A stretch of 64,000 nt of DNA from Micromonospora sp. WMMD980. GTDB taxonomy: Bacteria; Actinomycetota; Actinomycetes; Mycobacteriales; Micromonosporaceae. Both the position numbers and the translations under genes were made by a program. The notes beneath the pieces were generated by a model, which saw only the letters and a program-made list of their open reading frames with translations, searched no databases and had not been told where the DNA came from. The stretch covers positions 1,612,001 through 1,676,000 of the forward strand of contig NZ_JARUBE010000003.1 in the NCBI RefSeq assembly GCF_029626035.1. Direction: 5' to 3'. Positions 41,479 to 48,661 of this stretch are shown here, one piece after another. How positions within the stretch are numbered: position 1 is the first letter of the stretch; every line of letters begins with the position of its first letter.

Positions 41479-41911
41479 ATGCCGGTCGACGGTCCGGTGC
41501 CGTGGCCGTGTGCGGAACACACGGGCGCGAAGCACGACATCTACCGCCACTACCTCGGAAAGTGGTTTCCCATCCTGCTCGCCTACTCCAACGCCTACCC
41601 CTCGGTCACCTACGCGGAGGGATTCGCCGGGCCCGGCATCTACAGCGGCGGGGAACCGGGCTCGCCTGTCATCGCGATCCGCGCCCTCGTCGAGAACGTC
41701 CCCCCGACCAAGGGCGTCGCCCGATTCGTCTTCATCGATGACGACCAGCGTTGCGTCGACATGCTGCGGAAGACCCTGCAACAAGCTTTTCCCGACCGGC
41801 CGAGGTCCAAGGATGCGATGCCCGTGACGATGGGCAAAGGCACCTGCGCCGACGATCTCGAAGCCGCGCTGGACCGCATAGGCGCCTGGGGCCAACCGAT
41901 ATTCGCGAACC
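41479..41911 (+). pseudogene. TcmP (three-Cys-motif partner) 5' part, interrupted by IS3 element
   Basis: The frame from ATG 41479 (AAGGGGGC upstream) reads HTGAKHDIYRHYLGKWFPIL, FAGPGIYSGGEPGSP and FVFIDDD, which are TcmP family segments with a methyltransferase-like strand order. The match ends at GAWGQPIFAN, exactly at the target site GAACC (41907-41911). The gene resumes in frame at 43490, so removal of one target copy and the element would restore one open frame. Confidence 0.85.
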
Positions 41912-41951
41912 GGAGCCTGTCAAGTCAACTGAGACATTTTCTTGATTTTGT

Positions 41952-42848
41952 TTAGCTTTGTGCTGCTGGTTGGTTGGGCACGGGCGAGGCGGTGGTCTGT
42001 TCGGGGTCGCTGTTGTCGGGTTTGTTGATCCATGCCCGGTCCGGGAGGCGGGGCGGGCGTGGACGGCGGCGGCCGAACCGTTGCGGGTGCGCTGCCCAGG
42101 CCGCGTCGAGGGTCTGTTGCCGCTGTTCACGGATCTGCCCGGCGGTGCCGTGATGCACCGATGCCGGGGTGTGCAGGCCGACCCCGGAGTGCCGGTGCTC
42201 GTGGTTGTAGTAGGTGTAGAACGCCTCGCAGTGCTGCCGGGCGTGCTGGATCGACCCGAACCGCTCGGGAAACGTCGGGTCGTACTTCAACGTCTTGAAG
42301 CTCGCCTCGATGTACGGATTGTCGTTCGATGTCTTCGGACGGCTGTGGCTACGGCCGATCTTCAGATCGGTCAGCAGCTGGGTGACGGTCTTGCTGGTCA
42401 TCGCGGCGCCACGGTCGGCGTGCACGGTCAACTGATCGGCATCGACGCGTTCGCGGGCGGCCGCGTCAGCGATCAGCGCCTCGGCGAGCTGGCCGTCCTC
42501 GTGCGCGGCGACCAGGTGCCCGACGACGTAACGGGACCAGATGTCGATCACGGTGTAGAGGTGGAACCAGACGCCCTTCTGCGGGCCGCGCAGCTTGGTG
42601 ATGTCCCAGGACCAGACCTGGTTCGCCGCGTCGGCCACGAGTTCGGGTTTGGTGCGGGCCGGATGGCTGGCCTGGCTGCGGTGTTCGCCGCTCTGCCCGG
42701 CAGCCCGCAAGATCCGGTACATCGTGGACTCCGAGCACCACCAGCGGCCCTCGTCGAGCTCGCGGGCCCACACCTGCGCCGGCGCCAGATCTTGGTACTC
42801 GGGCCGGTTTAGCAGTTGCAGCACCTGCTCACGTTCCGCCTCGGACAA
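41952..42848 (-). CDS. IS3-family transposase OrfB (DDE integrase core)
   Basis: The 298-residue frame (TTG 42848) has the rve catalytic core: WDITKLRGP with the first Asp, VHADRGAAM with the second, and PYIEASFKTLKY with Glu. HTH_21 sequence lies at the start. The same frame is open further upstream to the OrfA end (LTPAWGIAGACRLTGVSRA), in the minus-one frame relative to OrfA, so an OrfAB fusion by frameshift is likely, as in other IS3 elements. Confidence 0.88.
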   Translation of the reverse strand: MSEAEREQVLQLLNRPEYQDLAPAQVWARELDEGRWWCSESTMYRILRAAGQSGEHRSQASHPARTKPELVADAANQVWSWDITKLRGPQKGVWFHLYTVIDIWSRYVVGHLVAAHEDGQLAEALIADAAARERVDADQLTVHADRGAAMTSKTVTQLLTDLKIGRSHSRPKTSNDNPYIEASFKTLKYDPTFPERFGSIQHARQHCEAFYTYYNHEHRHSGVGLHTPASVHHGTAGQIREQRQQTLDAAWAAHPQRFGRRRPRPPRLPDRAWINKPDNSDPEQTTASPVPNQPAAQS

Positions 42849-42973
42849 CGCCGACGGCGGTGGCCTGCGCGCGGTCCGCGGCCGTGAGATTAGCGGTGGT
42901 ACGCGGTGCCGGTAGAGCGTCGCGCGGGAAACACCGGTCAGCCGGCAGGCCCCGGCGATGCCCCACGCCGGGG

Positions 42974-43411
42974 TCAGCGCCTGCTGTGCCTCGGCGAGGA
43001 CGGGTTCGGCATCGGCGCGGAATCCGCGCTCTCGGAGAGCAGTTCCAAGAGCGCGTGCGCTTTTCCCATGATCTGCAACGCGGTCTCAGTCTTGGCCAGC
43101 TTGGCCTGCAAGCGGGCGTTCTCCCGCTGAAGACGGGCAAGTTCGGCGCTCTCGGCCTTCTTCGCTGCCCGCGCGGCCGATTGCCGCCGGTCCGTCAAGC
43201 CGGCCGACGCTCCGGCGTCTCGGGCCTTGCGCCAGTCGAGAATGTGTGACCCGTACAACCGTTCCCGGCGCAGAATCGCCCCGCGAGCCGCCGCGTCCGG
43301 CGCCGCGTCGTACTCGTCCAGGATCCGCGCCTTGAACTCTGCGGTGAATGTCCGCCGCTGGGGCCGGGCGTCCGGATCCAGGCTCTCGTGGGGCTTCGAC
43401 GTTATGCTAAT
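42974..43411 (-). CDS. IS3-family OrfA (HTH, coiled coil), start uncertain
   Basis: The frame reads FTAEFKARILDEYD (helix-turn-helix of OrfA) and then a leucine-zipper-like coiled coil (ELARLQRENARLQAKLAKTE). No ATG, GTG or TTG is found before the HTH; a non-standard ATT at 43409-43411 behind GGAGAG is the best candidate. The stop at 42974 is followed by the overlapping OrfB frame. OrfA binds the element ends in this family. Confidence 0.75.
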   Translation of the reverse strand: MSITSKPHESLDPDARPQRRTFTAEFKARILDEYDAAPDAAARGAILRRERLYGSHILDWRKARDAGASAGLTDRRQSAARAAKKAESAELARLQRENARLQAKLAKTETALQIMGKAHALLELLSESADSAPMPNPSSPRHSRR

Positions 43412-43485
43412 GATCTCTCCTCAGGACCGTCCAGGAAGAGTATCCCCTGGTAGACGGGCTGTCTCACATCAGCGTGACAGGGAGG

Positions 43486-44146
43486 GAACCTGGACTCCTG
43501 GGGCAACGCACCCGTACCATTCAAGCTGCTGCAACGCCTCGCCTCGAACGTGTCCACCGAGGTCATCGTTACGCTACTGCCGCAGCACTTCGTGCGCTTC
43601 GTCAGCAACCTTGGCGAGGCAGGCGACGACGTTTTCGGCGGCGACCCACGCTGGCGCGAAGTCGTCAACCTTCCGCCAGCAGCGAAGAGTCGCCACATCC
43701 TCACCTGCTACCGACACGCCCTGCAGGCAGCGGGCTTTGCCTATCTGCTGGACTTCGAGCTTATCCCCCGCAACGGTCAGCCCCTCTACCTCGTCTTCGG
43801 CACCGGGCACCCACTTGGCGTGCAGAAGATGAAAGACAGCCTCTGGGAAGTCGACCGCGCCCAAGGCGTGGGCTTCCGCGACCCCCGCGACGAACAGGCG
43901 GAGACGTTGTTCGCCATCGATGAACCACTGCTCGGACCGCTGACCCGACTACTGCAGCAGAGGCTGCGTGACAGTGAACCGGTCCGCGTCGAGGACCTGC
44001 GCAACTTCGCACTGCTGGAAACGGTGTACCGGCCGGAACACGTCATCAAGGCACTCAAGCCGCTCGTTGACGCCAGCACCGTGAAGATTGAGGGCGGCGG
44101 CCGGCTGCAGAGATCATCCTTCGTCTCGCTGGCACCGTCGACGTGA
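43486..44146 (+). pseudogene. TcmP 3' part after the insertion sequence
   Basis: The sequence resumes in frame after the second GAACC: LDSWGNAPVPFKLLQRLASN, then LLPQHFVRFV, SRHILTCYRHALQAAGFAYL and FGTGHPLGVQKMKD, the C-terminal part of TcmP. Without the insertion the frame would read straight from FAN to LDSWG. It ends at 44146. The protein is not made intact unless the element excises. Confidence 0.85.
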
Positions 44147-45019
44147 GCGCCCGCTACGCGCTCACCACATCGGTGCTGCTCACCGCCATGCGTCCCTAAC
44201 CGGCCTGGCGACTACAGGACCTGCCGAGGCGGCGCGGACAGCGGCGTCGGCGTACGCCTGCCGAGTGCCGGTCAGAACCGTCCCGGATCTTGCGGAGACC
44301 AGCGGCCCCGCACGGAGTTCCAAAGAAGGAGATGCGCGTCCCAACAAGTGATCCCTGCCAGAAGATTCTTTCGCTTCGTCGGACCGGACTGGGAAGGACC
44401 GCGACGAACACATGCGGACCCAGTAGCACCCGGCCGGACCTTTGGCAAGACTCGGTGACCTGCCTGTTATGAATTGGTGGTTGACTCCATCGGTTTCCCG
44501 GGGCGTAATGGAGTGGCGTTCCCGCAGCGCCGGTTGGCGCGGTCGGCCACACACGCAGCGGGCAGGCACCCCCGGACGGGGTGCCTGCCGATGTTCGTGC
44601 CGACGCCGCGCGGGGCGTTGAGAGTAGGGAGGCCCCACATGAAGGATCGCCCGTCGGCGAGTTGAGCCGCCGCACCACCTGAGCGCTTCATGGCGCTGGC
44701 GGTGGTCAGTGTTGATCTGGTGAGGCTCGGCTTGGCCGTCTGCCCTCTGTCCACGCGTCGAAACGCAGCCCGCTGAGCGGGTTGTGGCGACGCCTGCTGC
44801 CCTGGTGCCTGCCCCTGCGCGGGGTGAGGCGTGCTCGTTGACTCGACCAAAGTGATTCTTTACCGTCCCCTGCTCACGTGAGGGGTCCGCCCGGCCGGGC
44901 GTCACCCGGCAGGGCCGCGCCTGCCCGGAAGCTGATCCGAGCCCGGGCAGGCGCGACCCTGGGCGATCCTTCCCATGCCCGCATCCGCAACCCACCGCCT
45001 GATCGAGGAGCAGAAATTG
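44147..45019. other. About 0.87 kb with no supported gene
   Basis: Open frames here are short or lack family-like sequence and ribosome sites. The stretch 44570-44665 reads MFVPTPRGALRVGRPHMKDR in one frame, but with no start signal. GC-rich inverted repeats occur near 44879-44935 (for example around CCCGGCCGGG). It may be element non-coding DNA or decayed genes. Confidence 0.5.
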
Positions 45020-45127
45020 ATGTCGCACCACACCAACCCGTCCGAGACGCCGGCTGCTGTCGCGGACCGCCGTGACACGACAACACCGCCCGCGGCCGTG
45101 CACGCGCCGCCGAAACGAAGGTGGTGA
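45020..45127 (+). CDS. Small hypothetical peptide upstream of the DUF2637 gene
   Basis: A 35-codon frame from ATG 45020 has GAGGAG at 45005-45010 and ends four bases before the TTG of the DUF2637 gene. It reads MSHHTNPSETPAAVADRR at the start. The ribosome site and tight spacing support it; the function is unknown. Confidence 0.45.
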   Translation: MSHHTNPSETPAAVADRRDTTTPPAAVHAPPKRRW

Positions 45128-45131
45128 GCCG

Positions 45132-45965
45132 TTGGCGACACCTGACCAACAAAACCCTGGCCCACCGACCGAGGCGAGGAGGAGGCGGCAGCGGTGGGAG
45201 GACCGTGTCCAGGTGGCGATCATGCTAATGATCGGCGGCGCGGCTGGCGCGGCGTCGTTCACCCACGTGCACGACGTCGCCGCCGCGCACGGCCAGCCGG
45301 GCTGGCTGGCCTGGGCCAACGCGATCGTCCTCGAGCTGATGTCGATCGCCGCCGGTCTGGAACTGCGCCGCAAACGGCGCCTCGGCAAGTCCGTCGCCTT
45401 CCCCGCCGCCGTGCTCATGGTGGCGGTACTGCTGTCGCTGGCCGCGCAAGTGGTCGAGGCGGAGGCGTCGGTGATCGGCTGGATCGCCGCCGCCCTGCCA
45501 GCCCTCGGCTTCCTGGCGATGGTCAAGATCGCCCTCGGTCGCGCCGACTCCACCCCACCCAAACAGCCCCGGCCCGGCCGGACGGAGCCCGGACCGCCGC
45601 CCGCTGTCGACGCGCCAGTCCCGGACCTCGAACCGCCGGCCGCCGTCACCGCCGCCGCGGTCCCGGACTCCCGGACTGCGGTCCCCGCCGTCGCGGACCA
45701 ACCACCGGCGGTCCCGGACCGCCGGGACACCGCGATGACGACAGACGAGGACGCTCCGGAGGTCGCCGCGCTGGTCCCGGCCGCCCGGACCGCCGCCCAC
45801 ACCCTCACCACCGAAGGGACACCGCTGTCCCGCAAGGCCCTCGCCCACCAACTACGCGCGGACGGGCACCAGTTGTCCAACGCCACCGCCTCCGCGCTCG
45901 TGCGCGTCCTGCGCGCCGAGACCACACCGCCCGAACGGGATCTGTCACCGCGGGAGGCCGCGTGA
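45132..45965 (+). CDS. DUF2637 membrane protein (Spd-like, integrative element)
   Basis: The 277-residue protein from TTG 45132 has about four transmembrane segments (VAIMLMIGGAAGAASFTHV; LAWANAIVLELMSIAAGLEL; FPAAVLMVAVLLSLAAQVVE; WIAAALPALGFLAMVKIAL), the DUF2637 layout found in actinomycete integrative and conjugative elements, where it is often linked to plasmid spreading. The C-terminal half is Pro-rich and ends with a helical AAHTLTTEGTPLSRKALAHQ winged-helix-like region. A GTG at 45072 is the longer option but has no clear ribosome site. Confidence 0.8.
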   Translation: MATPDQQNPGPPTEARRRRQRWEDRVQVAIMLMIGGAAGAASFTHVHDVAAAHGQPGWLAWANAIVLELMSIAAGLELRRKRRLGKSVAFPAAVLMVAVLLSLAAQVVEAEASVIGWIAAALPALGFLAMVKIALGRADSTPPKQPRPGRTEPGPPPAVDAPVPDLEPPAAVTAAAVPDSRTAVPAVADQPPAVPDRRDTAMTTDEDAPEVAALVPAARTAAHTLTTEGTPLSRKALAHQLRADGHQLSNATASALVRVLRAETTPPERDLSPREAA

Positions 45966-46072
45966 CAGAGCTTCAACCATCGACTTCTGTCAGATCGAGC
46001 CGACGCTGCCAGACCGGCATCCACGTCTGTCAGGAGCCCCGGCAGCTGACACCACCTGACCAGACCTGTCAG
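45963..46072 (+). repeat. CTGTCAG repeat cluster 1
   Basis: CTGTCAG occurs at 45987-45993, 46027-46033 and 46066-46072, spaced about 40 bases, with reverse copies TGACAG at 45963 and CTGACA at 46046. The same heptamer recurs at 47499 and 47508. The spacing of near four helical turns suggests binding sites for an element-encoded regulator or replication protein. Confidence 0.55.
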
Positions 46073-46147
46073 CGCGTTTCCACTCGCCGCAGCGGGCGGA
46101 AACGCACCACAAACCCACCTACATCCTCGACCTTGGAGCAGCAAACG

Positions 46148-46414
46148 ATGACGACCCCAACCGACGACCTCCGCCGGCCTCGCCGACCGGACTCACACCG
46201 GCTTGCACGAACCCGTCGCCCGGCACCCGCTGTGCCCGGCGGTTCCGCAGTCAGTGCCGACCTCCGTTCTACCGTCCGTCTTGATCCTGACTCCCATCCT
46301 GACCCCTCACGGCCGCTCACAGCCCAGGTCAGCGCCCACGTCAGCAGCCGGGGACCGCTCCAGACAGACCCTCTAGTCTCGGGTCTCCCCCCAGGGGCTT
46401 GTGCCCATGGGTAA
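46148..46414 (+). CDS. Small hypothetical Arg/Pro-rich protein
   Basis: An 88-residue frame from ATG 46148 with GGAG at 46135 overlaps the next start by eight bases. It reads DDLRRPRRPDSHRLART and is low in complexity; no family is recognised. Position and overlap are the main support. Confidence 0.4.
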   Translation: MTTPTDDLRRPRRPDSHRLARTRRPAPAVPGGSAVSADLRSTVRLDPDSHPDPSRPLTAQVSAHVSSRGPLQTDPLVSGLPPGACAHG

Positions 46415-47348
46415 ACACCTACCGACCGCGGATCCCCTACTGCGCCTGCAGGCCAGCATCACCGCCCGCGACGACCGGCTCCTGGGCTGGCTCTACGACC
46501 ACGGCGTGCTCACCACCGACCAGATCGCCGCCGCCCTGTTCCCATCCTTGGACTTCACCCAACGCCGGCTGCGCCGCCTCACCGCCCTGCGGGCGGTGGA
46601 CCGGTTCCGACCCAACAAGGCCGACGGCGGCTCATACCCCTACCACTACGCCCTGGACCAGCTCGGCTACGACCACGTCCACGCCCAACGCGCACTCCCA
46701 CGAGGCCGCCGCGACCAGGCCCGCCGCCGCAAACAGTCATTGACGTCCCGGCCGGACCTGCCGCACCTGCTCGGCGCTAACCAGGTCTTCATCGACCTCG
46801 CCGCCCACGCCCGCACCCACCCCGACACCGACCTGGTCCGCTGGCAGCCCGCGTCGACCTACCACGAACCAGGCTCCCTGTACCGCGCAGGCGGCGACCC
46901 CCAGATCATCATCGCCGGAGTGACCGGCTTCCCCCGCCCGGACGGCGCCGGAGTGTGGACCGAGCACGGACGGTCCGTGCCGTTCTTCCTCGAGTACGAC
47001 ACCAGCGGCGAAAACCTCAACGTCCTCATCGACAAGATCATCAAGTACGAGCGGTTGTACATGATGAGCACTTGGGCATGGCCGGTGCTGTTCCATCTCC
47101 CCTCGGCCCGCAGGGAGGCGAACCTGCACCACCGCCTCGCCGCCGTCCCCGACCCGACAACGGTCATCGCCACCACTACAGCTGAACTACGCACCGCCCT
47201 CGCCGCTAGCCCCGCCCACCAGATCTGGCAGCTACCCGGCCGCCCGGGCCGGCACCGCCTCATCGACCTGTCCTACACCGACACCTCCCACGACGAAGAG
47301 TTCCCCACCCACGACCAACCCGCCCCGGACGGGCGGACCGCCCGATGA
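46407..47348 (+). CDS. Replication-relaxation family protein
   Basis: The 313-residue protein begins with a winged-helix region (DDRLLGWLYDHGVLTTDQIA, FTQRRLRRLTALRAVDRF) and has FFLEYDTSGENLNVLIDKI and KYERLYMMSTWAWPVLFHLP, typical of the replication-relaxation family in actinomycete integrative elements. These are thought to act in DNA relaxation or replication of the element. The ATG at 46407 is preferred over GTG 46401. CTGTCAG repeats lie on both sides of the gene. Confidence 0.8.
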   Translation: MGKHLPTADPLLRLQASITARDDRLLGWLYDHGVLTTDQIAAALFPSLDFTQRRLRRLTALRAVDRFRPNKADGGSYPYHYALDQLGYDHVHAQRALPRGRRDQARRRKQSLTSRPDLPHLLGANQVFIDLAAHARTHPDTDLVRWQPASTYHEPGSLYRAGGDPQIIIAGVTGFPRPDGAGVWTEHGRSVPFFLEYDTSGENLNVLIDKIIKYERLYMMSTWAWPVLFHLPSARREANLHHRLAAVPDPTTVIATTTAELRTALAASPAHQIWQLPGRPGRHRLIDLSYTDTSHDEEFPTHDQPAPDGRTAR

Positions 47349-47799
47349 GGCCAGGCGGGACGTGCGGCGCGTGCGGCGGCGTGAAGGCCCACACGCCGCC
47401 GGACCGACCTACCGGCAGCCGCCCGGGCGCGGTAGCCGCTGTTCGCGCAGAGGCGCGCACTGAGACGACGAGAGCGGACCACGCGCGTCGGCCCGCAGCT
47501 GTCAGGTCTGTCAGCAGCGCAGTACGGCGACAGAACCGCGCCCGTCCGAGTACTCACACCCGACGGCACGCAGTTGTGAGTCGCTGTGAATGGCGACCCC
47601 CTTCACTTCCGCGGCCACCGGAGGTACCGTCCGCGGCCCACCGCCGCGCTGCTCGCCGCAGCCGACGTCACCCGACCGGCAACCACGCCGATCCGCCGCC
47701 CGACTCCGGCGATCGATTTTCAGACTGCCAGCCCACCGAAAGAGGAGAAGCCATGGCCCCACACCTCACCTCCACGCCACGAGCCGTCCTGGGAGGGAC
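47349..47799. other. Spacer with CTGTCAG repeats; no firm gene
   Basis: Two tandem CTGTCAG sites lie at 47499-47505 and 47508-47514. An ATG at 47345 overlaps the upstream stop and could begin a frame starting MRPGGTCGACGGVKAH with a CxxC pair, but the rest is low-complexity Arg/Pro sequence, so a coding role is doubtful. Confidence 0.4.
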
Positions 47800-48084
47800 A
47801 TGGCCACACGCCGTGACCAGCAATCACGCGCGAACACACCACACCCGTCGCCGCCGACCCCGCCCACGCGGACAACCGGCGGCGAGGCCCCGACCGTACA
47901 ACCCGACACCGAGTGCTCCGCCTTGCCGGGGACGCTGTCGATGGCCCGCTACCTGACCGACCCCGCCACCGAGACCGAGATCCAAGCCCTGGCCGCCGAG
48001 GCCGGCCTCCCGACCGTTGACCAAGCCGCCACCCTCGCCCGCCTACTCCGCCTGCACCAACCCGCACCGCCACGCGCCGCGTGA
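47800..48084 (+). CDS. Small hypothetical protein of the element
   Basis: A 94-residue frame starts at ATG 47800 with GGGAGG four bases upstream. The first half is Pro/Thr-rich, the second half helical (ETEIQALAAEAGLPTVDQA, TLARLLRLH). A strong hairpin follows the stop. The ribosome site and terminator support it as a real gene; its role is unknown. Confidence 0.6.
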   Translation: MATRRDQQSRANTPHPSPPTPPTRTTGGEAPTVQPDTECSALPGTLSMARYLTDPATETEIQALAAEAGLPTVDQAATLARLLRLHQPAPPRAA

Positions 48085-48086
48085 AC

Positions 48087-48115
48087 CGCGCCTGCCCCTA
48101 CACGGGGCGGGCGCG
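48087..48115 (+). terminator. Hairpin terminator at the end of the element gene run
   Basis: A 12-bp stem with one G-T pair (48087-48098 with 48104-48115) and a 5-base loop starts three bases after the previous stop. It separates the element genes from the convergent GNAT gene. Confidence 0.75.
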
Positions 48116-48181
48116 GCCCGCTTCCGCGATCTCCTACGTCTGCCGAGTACATGCGGGCTCGGCGCCTGGGCGGGCCCGTCG

Positions 48182-48661
48182 CTAGCCGCTGATCTGGCGC
48201 TCGTACACGGCGCGGTGCTTTCCCGGCCCCTTGTAGTCGTGGATCACTGCCACACCAGCCTCGGTGGAATCGCCGGCAACGTTGCTGAAGCCCAGAGCGA
48301 GCCATGCTGTGTGGGCGGCGTAGTTGTCGGGCTCGGACGTAAGGAACAGGCGGCGGCATCCCCAAGCAGCGCCCTGCCGGTAGATTTCGTCTACGAGCGC
48401 CCGGGTGATCCCCTCACGGCGGTGGCCGGGGTGCGTCATCACGTCTTGCAGGTAGATCTCAGTGGGGTCGACTTGGCTTCGGAAGGCGATCACGCTTCCG
48501 GCGACCTGGCCGTCGATGATGGCGAGTGGGCAGGTGTCGGCGAACAGCGTGGCGTACAGCCAGTAGTCCGATGAGCCCCGCAGCCTGATGTACGGCTCTC
48601 CCAACGCGAGCAGCTTTTCGAGGTCGGGGATGCGATCGACCGTGAGCGGGGTGATGTTCAC
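48182..48661 (-). CDS. GNAT-family N-acetyltransferase
   Basis: The 159-residue protein has the GNAT acetyl-CoA motif VMTHPGHRREGITRALVDEI and the C-terminal LFLTSEPDNYAAHTAWLALG. The substrate is unknown. The GTG at 48661 overlaps the stop of the large NTPase gene as GTGA, so the two proteins are made together and may act in one pathway. Convergent genes end across a terminator at 48087-48115. Confidence 0.85.
   Translation of the reverse strand: MNITPLTVDRIPDLEKLLALGEPYIRLRGSSDYWLYATLFADTCPLAIIDGQVAGSVIAFRSQVDPTEIYLQDVMTHPGHRREGITRALVDEIYRQGAAWGCRRLFLTSEPDNYAAHTAWLALGFSNVAGDSTEAGVAVIHDYKGPGKHRAVYERQISG

Larger units (their letters stand above)
41912..43485 (-). mobile_element. IS3-family insertion sequence inside the TcmP gene
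   Basis: About 1.57 kb lies between two copies of GAACC (41907-41911 and 43486-43490), the likely 5-bp target duplication. Near-terminal inverted repeats CCTGTCA (41916-41922) and TGACAGG (43475-43481) sit four bases inside each edge, with further similarity (GAGACA) inward. It encodes OrfA and OrfB in overlapping frames. The clean duplication suggests recent insertion. Confidence 0.85.

Noticed and set aside
44180..46144. Minus-strand open frame of about 650 codons
   Set aside because: It crosses the DUF2637 gene on the other strand, has no recognisable motif and no good start.
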